21,684 bases of DNA, from positions 145,005-166,688 of the forward strand of contig VHZZ01000537.1 of the NCBI GenBank assembly GCA_009801015.1, in the 5' to 3' direction. Shown here piece by piece: positions 7,385-16,633 of the stretch (the stretch's first letter is position 1; each line of letters starts with the position of its first letter). The position numbers and the translations under genes were made by a program. This stretch comes from Silene noctiflora (taxonomy: Eukaryota > Streptophyta > Magnoliopsida > Caryophyllales > Caryophyllaceae). The notes beneath the pieces are model-generated. The model did no database searches. It was given only the letters and a program-made list of their open reading frames with translations, and was not told the DNA's origin.

Positions 7385-10212
7385 AATCAGTGAGGTCGGA
7401 TTTGGGCTTTATAATATTTGTGGTTGATTTTTATTAAATTTGTTATGGAAACGGCGGGATTGAGGTAAGGGGGGAAAAGGCGGGGAATTGAATTTAAAGA
7501 GGAATGATATGCAAAGATGGATTAGGTGGCGGTGAGCTAGGCTGCATGGTGGACAACTCATGCCAGCTATAGAGATGGTTACGCAGCCATAGAGGAGATA
7601 GTGGTGGAGTTAGGCGGATGAAGAAGAAAGGCAGTTAGAGTAAGGAAATTTTCCTAAGACTAAGGTTATCTCCAGATTCATCGTAAAACTTCAGACTCGG
7701 TCACCTAAACTTTCCACTAACTTTTTATTCTTCCGACTCAGACTCAACACTCTCAGACCTACTCAAATAATAAACTTTATTCTCAGACTCATTTCAGACT
7801 TTACCAACTCAACTTTCCACTTAACTTATTTTACTCTTTTTAAATTTGTTTACATCTATTTTTTTTATTTGAATAATGACATTAAAAAATTGAACATTAA
7901 ATAAACCTTATGACATACGGAGTAATTTACTCTTTAAATTAAATCTATAAATAATATTAAAAGGCATGTTGATGGCCTAATTGACAAGAATTTCACATTT
8001 TCAAGCCATTTATGATGGCACCTCATCACCTTGTAAAATTACTAAACTAGCCCTTTAACATTATACATAAATTAATTAAAATTCCTTACAAAAATGTCAT
8101 TATATCTATATTAAATTAATTGTGTACATTAAATATTTCATGATTTAAAAATTCCAAGAGTGATGTAAAGTCTACAAATCACATCTAAGTTTCATATTTT
8201 ATAATTAAAATTAACATTTTAATTAAAGTTTTCGTAGTCGAACGTGTTAATGAACCGATTAAGATTTTTAATACTAATTTTTTTAAACCGATTTCACATG
8301 ATAAAATGTAGGTTGAACACGTTATATATTTTTCCTTTGGTAATTGTTAAACTTAATTTTTCAAATAAGGTACTACTTAAAAATTACAAATTNATTTATT
8401 TATTTAAAATTTATACAAATAAATACAATTTTTTTTTAATATTAATTGCGAACACAAAAAAAAAAAAAAAAACTAAATTAATACAAACTTTTTATTTTCC
8501 TCTCATAACTTTGGTTATCAATCTACCTTATTTATTTGAACTTCATTTCTTTTATTTAATGGGATGGCTATTTGATTTCCCTCAACATTATTATTATAAT
8601 TTGTATTTATGTTACCATAACTTTTTTTATCTTCCTCTTCATTAACAAAATCTTTCTTCTTTCCTCGAATAAATTGTTGAAATTAATGCGAAATTAATTA
8701 CAAAAATTTTCTTATATAAATATTATGATAAGCCTAATTTTCATTTTTATTCAAAAAGTTGGTAGGTAAATTATAACTAAATTAATTATTTCACTTTTTT
8801 TTATCTTTATTATGTTTTGAATTAATAGCTAGAATCTTATTTAGTTATTATTTTTGTGTTTGTGTTGAAATTGTAGGAGAATGACATACTCACATCATCA
8901 ACAACATTNCATGAAATTGGAAAATAATGGTTGTGGATCTTCTTTACAATTTTCTTTTGGCTTGAATACTCTTTTATTTTTTTCCCGGGTTTTCCTTTCC
9001 TTTTCTTTTTTTTATTATGGTGTATGTTGAATATAAAATGGTAGTATGAATCTCTAATAAATGGTGAGGTGTTACATTTTATAAATATTAACTCTTGGAA
9101 TTTTAGTTGGCAAATTTTGTAAACTATACTAGATTGTCTTTCACTCTTTCGTGCACTTTCATCTTCCAGTGTAACAGGTTTCTTCTATTTGTATTCTGTC
9201 AAACAAGTTATAAATCAAATGTTTTAGTCGATGTGTTAAAGTATGCAGCAAGGATGTTAATATGACCATTCAATAGTGTCATATGCTAAGTAAATATTTT
9301 GCATGGTTATTGGTTGGAAACCGGTACTCATTCTCCAATTCGTTGTTCCAACTTTAAATGTTTTCAAGCCTTTATATCATTTTGTGTTTTCCATCAAATA
9401 TTTTATTCTAATACTCACAATATTTCTTCGAGAAATGTTTTTTTTTTTAATGAATTGTGTATATAATTATTTTCTCATGAATTAGGAAAGGTAATAATTA
9501 TTACGAAGTATAGTAGTATTGTTTTGATTGTAATGTTGGATGAATGGGGACGAAGCACCTATGCTTAGATCTTACGAAGTATGTTTGAATTATATATGCT
9601 TAAATCTCTATTAATTGTGACATTTCGAATAACGTGTTGTTAGTTTTGCTAATTTTTTACAACTATTAATTGTCAAGTCCACCTCTAAATCGAGTTCTAC
9701 TCCTTACGTTCCTCTCCTACTCATTCTCACAAATCTAATCTTTTTTTTTTTTATACTACGGAGTATATTATTAGAAAATACAACTTTTTTTTTGAATTGT
9801 GCATTTTATTGTTACAAGAAGTAATAGGACAAGTAACAACCACATTAAATCACTTTTATTTTTTCTGTTATTTATAAATGTTATCTCTTCTTTTTTAATA
9901 TATCTTCCAATTTAAATGATTTGTATACATAAAAGAGTAAAACATAATGTCATCAGGTCACGTTTTATGCATGAACTTATATAACACATCTTAAACGCAC
10001 CCATAATTTTCACGGGTACAAAAACAAATTTCAATATTCAAATGAGAATTACATACACTTGAAATAAAATTAAACCGGAAAAACTAGTAAGACAATATAA
10101 AATAATTAATTATCAATCTGTTAACACTAACTATTCATAGACTTTTCCTTGACAACCATATGTTATCACAAGCGATTTATAGACTTTTTACAAGACCCAT
10201 TTTTTTTAATAC
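7385..10212. other. AT-rich intergenic region, no gene recognised
   Basis: 7400-7650 is G-rich and purine-rich. 7660-7830 has repeated cagactc/ctcagac words. 7860-10210 is very AT-rich, with homopolymer runs and single Ns at 8392 and 8908. Scattered acggagta words (near 7917 and 9759) look like decayed Stowaway-type termini. Open frames at 8244 and 9303 are low-complexity Phe/Leu/Tyr/Asn translations of AT-rich DNA and are not credible genes. Confidence 0.55.
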
Positions 10213-10392
10213 AAATCCTTGTTTAAGACGAAGACGTTCGTCTTAAAATTTAAGACGGATCAAATATAAACCAAATCACATGGAAAGTAAGTTGTCAAAA
10301 AAATGCGATTTTTTTTTTGTTTTATTAGAACCATGTGATTATTTGACTCGTTTCAAGATTTAAGACAAATACCCCGTCTTAAGCAAGACTTA
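10213..10392. mobile_element. MITE-like element with ttgtttaagac termini
   Basis: Left arm atccttgtttaagac (10215-10229) pairs with gtcttaagcaagact (10376-10390). Inner arms aaatcacatgg and ccatgtgatt also pair. Related ttgtttaagat/gtcttaaa words occur in both duplication copies (near 2189 and 13121), suggesting a local family. The target duplication is unclear. Confidence 0.6.
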
Positions 10393-10700
10393 TTATTTTA
10401 TTTTTCCCCTAGAATTTTTTATTAAAGATAAGTTTAATAATTAAAATTTCCCACATTTTAATTAGCTAGCTAGATATTTATCCTACCTAAGTTAATAAAA
10501 TATTTCACTCTCCACTATTCACAAGTCGTAAAACGAGTCTTGGATTTCCAAGACCTACTCTCAGACTGTGCACAATACAAGTAACTTGAAAGGGGATTAG
10601 TTTGAGACCATGCAAGTCTCAGCGTGGGACTCTTCCTTCATATCCACTTTAATAAAACGTGGATAAACACGGCCTAAGGGTTATAAAAAGGATAGTGATA

Positions 10701-11035
10701 GGGCGTCACCTGGTGGTGCCGAGATTCGACGCCACCGTAATTAAAGAATAACAAAAATAGAAAAATAAATATTACTATCGTATTTGCGCCAAAATTTTAA
10801 GGGTACGTATGTAATTTTGTATCTATTCAATTAATTAAAACATGGCAAAAAGCATGGAAAATCCTACTGATTTTTTCATTTACTTTTCATTATTGTTACA
10901 AGTTACAACATCATTAATATGCAATTTATAGTTCCTAAAGTACCATTTTTACTAATTTGTTTAAAATTCAAACTTTATGGGAGTAAAATGAAAAAAAAAC
11001 CAATATAATTTACTTTAATACCCTCGGTGACGCCC
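10701..11035. repeat. Possible MITE with 10-bp inverted ends gggcgtcacc
   Basis: gggcgtcacc at 10701-10710 is exactly complementary to 11026-11035. The interior is AT-rich and non-coding. No target duplication was found, so the assignment is tentative. Confidence 0.45.
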
Positions 11036-11209
11036 AGTTTAAGTGTGATTTTCCTTATAAAAACTCGGAAAAGAAAGAAACTTTGGAGAGATAAAGAGAG
11101 AAATGTGAACCAAGTCCTGAAGCAACCTGAATGAGTCGTTGCTAGGTTTAGCCTTTAGTGAGTAGTAATTTAGAAAAACTCCATACGAAATTTACTTACC
11201 TAACTTGCA

Positions 11210-11600
11210 GAGGCCTCAAAATCAGAAGGCCAAGATGACTTACATATACAACCAGATTTATGACACTGAGGCATTCTACTATCGGCATTCAAATCCTCCA
11301 ATCTTGGAACCACATATTCATGTAAATCTTCTCAATACTTTTGTTGTACTCAAGCATCTCACCTAAATCTCTTCCATAATCTCGTGTTATTGTCTTCTAG
11401 TGCGCCATGGATTTCAGGATTACGTTATAACAAGTGAAAGCCAAGCTGAAAACATCATAAGCTACCAGGTCACCGTTTGGGTCATCAATACACTACCAAA
11501 GCTGCAACACCGGGTTGCCACAGTATCGTCGAGGCCTACCATCTTCCCTAAACGGATCATTGTATGGAGACCAAACTACTTCTTGGGCCAAACATCTCTG
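11210..11600 (-). pseudogene. Weak relict of a Cys-rich receptor ectodomain (GUB_WAK-like?)
   Basis: The minus strand from about 11580 reads WSPYNDPFREDGRPRRYCGN followed by PVLQLW, a stop, a run to VAYDVFSLAF, and then TITRDYGRDLG after another stop. In another frame CHKSGCICKSS follows near 11250. The order PF..RP..CG.P...L then a TRDYG-like strand loosely resembles the galacturonan-binding domain of LRK10L/WAK-type receptor kinases. Stops and frame changes show it is dead. The match is from memory of the family pattern and is weak; no kinase domain is present. Confidence 0.3.
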
Positions 11601-11635
11601 GCCCTTTCGTTATGGCCTCATTTCAAGGGTTCGTA

Positions 11636-11902
11636 ATGGCTCGGGTTGAAAACTTGAAACTTGAAACATATCTATTGGGTCAGTTTTTGGACAACTCTAA
11701 TAAGTCACATTTTCTACAAATAATACTAGACATTGTAAAACTAACCCGACCCGATCTTAAAAGGTTACCTCGGGATCCAAATTTGACTTGTATATTCCTG
11801 ACCCAATCCGAACATGATCTAATAAATGTCCTTTGATCTTTTTTGGGTCTAAAAGAGCCGTAAGGGCGGCTTTAATGCTGACGGGATTTGAATATAAGCA
11901 AG
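11636..11902. other. Intergenic, no gene recognised
   Basis: Short overlapping ORFs on both strands have no family motif. The stretch ends where duplication copy 2 begins. Confidence 0.45.
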
Positions 11903-12248
11903 AAACCGAAGAGAAGAAAGGTAGAGGACGTGCGACATGATAGAAGAAATAGTTTGGATCCAAAAAGGTAGTTCAAATAGTAGAAAAGAAATGTCTTTCA
12001 ATTAATGGATAGGTATTTGGAAGTTTGTTTAATTATTAGTGTGGTCGTATTAACTTGGCAATTCAAGGCTGGTTTTAAATTTGTATGGGAGAAGTGGTGA
12101 AGGGACTAGTAGAAAAGGCCAAAATTGATGTTACTTGCTAGTAGACTAGTAGTAGCTACACACATGCTACATCATAGCTAAATATGTGACTTGCCATTTG
12201 TATTATTAACTTAGCATTGCATTGCTATACTTCATGCCATTGTTTTAT

Positions 12249-12338
12249 CACAAATTTTCATTTGTAACTTGAGACAAGTTTGCAAGTGGGAGAGACAAGT
12301 GGGGAGAGACTTGTGAGATGTCACAAGCTTGACGGGCT
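12249..12338. mobile_element. 90-bp MITE-like insertion private to copy 2
   Basis: Flanked by the 10-bp repeat attgttttat (12239-12248 and 12339-12348). The insert starts cacaaattttcatt, nearly the same end as the 83-bp insertion at 1162, so both may belong to one family. Copy 1 lacks it near 1410. It ends gcttgacgggct. No long terminal inverted repeat was seen. Confidence 0.7.
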
Positions 12339-12456
12339 ATTGTTTTATATGGAGTAGAGAAAATCAAATCTGGCATTGATTTACATTCAAGTATCATTTA
12401 GTTGGTTAGGTTTGCCAATTCAATGTACTTTTCTATTCTACTTGAAATACACTTTT

Positions 12457-12474
12457 TTTTTTTTTTTGAGAAAA
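12457..12474 (-). mobile_element. 18-bp poly(T)+gagaaaa micro-insertion, probable extreme LINE 5' truncation
   Basis: The sequence acttgaaatacactttt occurs at 12440-12456 and again at 12475-12491, separated by a T run and gagaaaa. Copy 1 has one copy of the site near 1527 (ctacacttttagac). On the minus strand the insert reads ttttctc followed by A residues, resembling the ttttgtc-poly(A) end of the retroposon at 2458. A 17-bp duplication plus an A tail is the usual target-primed reverse transcription signature. Confidence 0.65.
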
Positions 12475-13262
12475 ACTTGAAATACACTTTTAGACATAGG
12501 TATAATTACTTTGATTTCGCTAAAATTACATAGTTAATTGGTTGGGTTAGTCAATTCAATGTAATTTTACATTTTACCTGCATTTTAACAACCACCATTT
12601 TCCTCAAAAGGTGTATCGTCATTGTTTTTCCTAAATTAATTTGTGATATCTTATTATAATTTATTGAACCGGGGTTTACAAGAGACTCACCATTTACTTT
12701 ATCCTACTAATGTAGTTGTGCCAAAAGAATTTCATATTGTAAAATACTTTGGTATACTACTATACAATTAGAGCTCTACTACGGTGCAAGCTAGCTCGGT
12801 CCGGCCCAACCCAGCCGACTCCTATGGGTCACGAAACTCCAGCCCGGCTTCCCTCTCGAGTCGAGTTGGTACTCACATTTCTATGGCCAAACCCGGTCCC
12901 AATACTAAATTTTTAAAAAAAATTAAGGAATCCCCACCCGACCCGCTACTCAAAGGGCTTGGCCCGTGCTGCAAGAAGTTGGCATGACACTTGCCCGTTC
13001 GAGTCGTGTTCGGCACACAGCCCGACCCATCCTGGCCGAATCACTGAACACCCCAACTGCCATGGATAGAAAACGTTCGGCATGTAGTAGTCAAATATTA
13101 TAAACGGAAGGAGTAAAAATCTTGTTTAAGATTAACATATCCGTCTTAAACAAGAAACCGATCAAATAGATAGTTGAACCAAAAAAACATAAAACCTAAG
13201 AAATGACATAAATCTAGTTTTATTTACATCTATGAGGTAATACTTAACTCGTTTTATACTTA

Positions 13263-13783
13263 AGATGGTTATGACGGTGTTGAAGAAGACCAAATAATAA
13301 CATCATAGGATTAGCATGAAATATAATATACCCCACCAAGCACCATTATGAGTATACGTTACTTTCTCCCCTAAAAAATGCAAAACGCCAATTCAAAATA
13401 CTTAAAATTCAAGATGAAGTGAAACAAGACAGCTAACAAAGCTGTGACCAACCCCCCCTTTTCTCTCCTATGATACTCCTTTTCACCCTTATTTTAATGT
13501 AATCTCATAGATCCAATAATCCACCCCTAATTTACTTACATTTTAATATTAACCAAACTAGGTGGACACTTCCATCTATCCAAAGTATCCATGAGATCCC
13601 CAATTTCCACCATCATTTTTCTAAATTTACCCTACAATCGGGAACCCAACTTTTACCCTTTTTAGCGTTAAGAACCCGAACTTCTATTTTCAATTTTCAT
13701 TTTAGTAAATCTTTTGCTAGTAAAAATTGCTCATTTTAGCCCAACCACAAAAACCAAGTGCTTAGCATGAGTGCATTTCTATA
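13263..13783 (+). promoter_or_regulatory. Upstream region of the deSI-like gene
   Basis: About 520 bp between the end of the duplicated block B and the putative TATA motif. It contains CT-rich stretches and no ORF. It probably holds promoter elements, by position only. Its counterpart in copy 1 has been deleted. Confidence 0.4.
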
Positions 13784-13794
13784 CCATATAATAA
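13784..13794 (+). promoter_or_regulatory. Possible TATA box of the deSI-like gene
   Basis: An AT-rich ccatataataa motif lies about 65 bp before the start codon, a plausible TATA-box distance with a short leader. A pyrimidine-rich patch (cttttctctcct) lies further up near 13458. The position is suggestive only, because AT-rich motifs are common in this DNA. The whole upstream interval 13263-13872 is missing from the duplicated exon copy. Confidence 0.3.
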
Positions 13795-13857
13795 CACATA
13801 CTATATGTACATGTTATACATGAACTAGTGGAGTACTAGTTATGATAGTAAGACATA

Positions 13858-14864
13858 ATGTTGTGTAGGAGGAACTCTTGTGTTGATGTCGGGGGTTCGA
13901 TTCCTGTTTATCTCAATGTCTATGATATTACACCCATCAATGGTTACGCGTATTGGTTTGGTTTAGGAGTCTACCACTCTGGAGTTCAAGGTAACAAACG
14001 ATGTTATATTAATAACCCGACATACAAAATAAGGAAACAAATAATCCAAGTTTTATTATTTTCTCTCTTTTTTGGGTTTTCTCAGTTCATGGAGTGGAGT
14101 ATGCATTCGGAGCACACGAGTACCCAAGCACAGGGATTTTCGAAGGGGAGCCGAAACAATGCCAAGGATTTATGTTCAGGAAAGCGATTTTGGTAGGATG
14201 GACAGAGTTAACTGCAGAAGAAGTGAAGAAAGTTATGGAGGAATTGGCGAAAGAATACAGAGGAAATGCTTATAATCTGATTACCAAAAATTGTAACCAT
14301 TTCTGCAATGATGCTTGCATTAGACTTTCTGGGAATCCAATTCCCAGTTGGGTAAATCGCCTCGCAAGAATTGGTAAGTAATACAAATATTTCATATTTA
14401 CGGTATGCAATATTCAGTCGACGCAATTTTTATGACCGATATCTAGAAACAATTTATTTGTGTTTTCTGACCCCCTTACCTTAGTATAGCCGAGACACAC
14501 GGGGTTCGGGAGCATTTGAGACATTGGGGTTATGTTATTTAGCTGAATTTTGAAACTGATACTCAGATTTGGTAAAAAAAATTGTGCAGGGTTTCTATGC
14601 AATTGTATGATTCCAGCAAGTGTAACAATGGCAAGAATCGGGCAACAGAGGAAAGAACAGAAGATAATAGAGGAAGACAAAAAAGTTAAGAGCAATACTT
14701 CTAAGGGGTTAACAGCATCATCAAATTCATCGTCGTCAACTTCTTCTTCTTTATCGCCGTCCGACAATACGACTATTTCTGCAAGTAAGTATACACCAAA
14801 AGAGCGATTAGTAACTCCATCTTCACCTTTGATTTTGGGTTCTCCTACTATTAGCAGCTCCTAA
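13858..14864 (+). CDS. PPPDE/deSI-like putative cysteine isopeptidase, 3 exons
   Basis: Spliced gene with exons 13858-13990, 14086-14373 and 14590-14864. Introns are 95 bp (GTAACA...CTCAG) and 216 bp (GTAAGT...TGCAG), both in phase 1, giving 231 aa. It starts MLCRRNS, a typical beginning for plant deSI-like proteins, which supports the ATG at 13858. The PPPDE fold spans about residues 15-145: PVYLNVYDITPINGYAYWFG, then YHSGVQ with the putative catalytic His40, VHGVEYAFGAHEYP, and KNCNHF with the putative catalytic Cys114. These are the two dyad residues known for this family. IPSWVNRLAR and FLCNC motifs follow. The C-terminal tail (about 150-231) is Ser/Thr-rich and probably disordered, with a short Lys/Glu-rich stretch first. 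Family members remove SUMO or ubiquitin from substrates; the substrate here cannot be inferred. No signal peptide or membrane segment is visible. All splice sites and both dyad residues are present, so it looks functional. Its first exon is duplicated 6.7 kb upstream. Confidence 0.93.
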
Positions 14865-16098
14865 AATTTGCAGATATAAAGATCCCATTTTTCTGGGTGT
14901 TTTTTGGGATTTAAGAATATTCTGTCACTTAATGATCCAAAAATGCATATAACTTTCTGTGATTTGGAGTTTTGGGGCATGTTTGATTGTATAGATCTAG
15001 TATTTATCAGAATGATTTCACCCCATTTAATGATTCACAGACAAAATTTACAGTCCTGCTACCTCTAATTGTAAACAAGCAACCCGAGTTCACGTTCTCA
15101 TCACTACTGTCGATATTTTTACAATGTCGAGTTAACTCTTGTAAGCTCTGTTCGAGTCTCAATTGTAGAACTAAGCACAATGATCTCAGATGGCAACAAT
15201 GTCGTATACCGTATCTCGTCAGCTCTAATCCAGTCTTGAATATGTAGAACTAAACACAATGATCTAAAATGGTAAAAATGATCCACATTTATGAACCCTG
15301 GTGCCTAGAGTAGAATGACCAGAGCAAAATAGTATGGAAGGATATAGTCAAATGACTTATTCCACTGTATTGTATCTCGGTTTCAATCTTCATCTCGTAA
15401 TCAACAACATAACTTAATTCTCATGGGCCTTAAAAATCAGTTTGCAGTCTGGTGTCAGTGGACCAATATCAGTTCACTACGGTTCAATGTAGTTCAACTT
15501 TGGTTCGGCCAAGTCCCCGTAAGTTGAGGTTCTATAAGTTGAGTTTAGTTTCGAGAATTCCTAGGGGTATAAAGTAGGGTAATTAAACAGGAATCTTGAA
15601 AAGAGGAAGGGAATGGTGGAGAAGAGGGGCCCAAGTAGCTCACCTAACAAGAAAAGAGAAAGGATACTAAAAGGCTGCAACAGGGGAGCCTATGATCATG
15701 GTATTGAGCACAATTGTAGTAATTGACACATTTTTTAAGAAGTATGTTGGGAAAAAGTAGAAAAATAATGGGGACCAAAGTATACTTAGATTTTACTGAC
15801 TGTCTCTTGTTACTACCAATCTCATCAAATTGACCTCACCTTGATTTTGCAAGATCAAACTTCATTTTCAAATATTAAATTCAATTATAACACTTACTAC
15901 TATATTGTTGATAGCAAGATTGCATTCATAGTTAATTGTTGTTGACAACTAGTAAATTGGTGAACTGTTGAAGTGACTTCGATGGAGGGTAGGTGAATTG
16001 ATGACGATTTGAAATACACGGAATGGAATGCGAATGAATGGTGGATGGTTGATTGTGTGAAACTTTAACCACCAACCCAGAGTTACCCTAACACAGTA
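14865..16098. other. 3' flank of the deSI-like gene and intergenic DNA
   Basis: The first part is presumably the 3' UTR; I could not place a clear polyadenylation signal. The rest is non-coding: the ORF at 14987-15247 has no recognisable motif. Confidence 0.5.
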
Positions 16099-16131
16099 AC
16101 AATTAACCGAGTAGGTAACTCAGAGTTACTG
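16099..16131. repeat. 33-bp direct repeat, first copy
   Basis: An exact 33-bp sequence beginning acaattaaccgagtag and ending gagttactg, repeated at 16601-16633 in the same orientation with 469 bp between. Confidence 0.9.
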
Positions 16132-16209
16132 ATGCGATTGTAGATCACTATTGTGTACTAGACTTCTGAAATAGAACTTCTACATAATTGTTCAATAATA
16201 CAAGAGGCG

Positions 16210-16322
16210 AATAACACCGCTCTGAACTATACCATGTCAATCGTTTTTAAGCATGTAATTTACGACTTTCTTAATGCTCTCACAAAAATGTGAGCCATAG
16301 TCTATTTCAGAGTGGTGTTAAT
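16210..16322. repeat. Imperfect inverted repeat, possible small MITE
   Basis: aataacaccgctctgaacta (from 16210) pairs with the complement of ttcagagtggtgttaat (to 16322). A nested hairpin gctctcacaaaaatgtgagc lies near 16276. It sits between the two 33-bp direct repeats. Confidence 0.6.
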
Positions 16323-16600
16323 GTGTGAATCGTGTGATCCATAATCTGGACTGTTTGACATAGTTAAGTTAAACAGCAAGTAAGCTCCTAACCGAAAATC
16401 AACCAAGACATTTACACTAGAAAGAAACTCATTAATGACTGCTCGTTATGAAGGCGCTTGCCATTGTGACAGGGGTGAATAAAGGAGTGAACCCCCAAGG
16501 AAAGGAGAAAAACAACAACAGTGAGATACCAAGACTCATCCGAAGATGGTACAAAAATTTCATATATTGCATGTAAATGGTACATTTAACATTCACCAGG

Positions 16601-16633
16601 ACAATTAACCGAGTAGGTAACTCAGAGTTACTG
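16601..16633. repeat. 33-bp direct repeat, second copy
   Basis: Exact copy of 16099-16131. The flanks on both sides differ, so the identity is confined to the repeat. Confidence 0.9.

Larger units (their letters stand above)
11903..13262. repeat. Segmental duplication copy 2, blocks A and B
   Basis: Block A (11903-13184) matches 1010-2249 and block B (13196-13262) matches 6335-6403, in the same order and orientation. Here the blocks are only 11 bp apart and lead directly into the upstream region of the intact deSI-like gene. The copy contains two private insertions, 12249-12338 and 12457-12474, each flanked by a short direct repeat. No protein-coding gene is apparent. Confidence 0.9.

Noticed and set aside
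7195-7386. A second functional small deSI-like gene
   Set aside because: It has no ATG, no exon 2 and no catalytic Cys; it is an orphan exon.
8244-8645. 133-aa hydrophobic ORF resembling a membrane protein
   Set aside because: It is a translation of AT-rich low-complexity DNA, contains an N, and has no family motif.
14414-14767. 117-aa minus-strand ORF with an acidic start and hydrophobic middle
   Set aside because: It lies antisense to exon 3 and intron 2 of the deSI-like gene and mirrors its Ser-rich codons.
16099-16633. CRISPR-like array from the 33-bp repeats
   Set aside because: There are only two copies, 469 bp apart, in a plant nuclear context.
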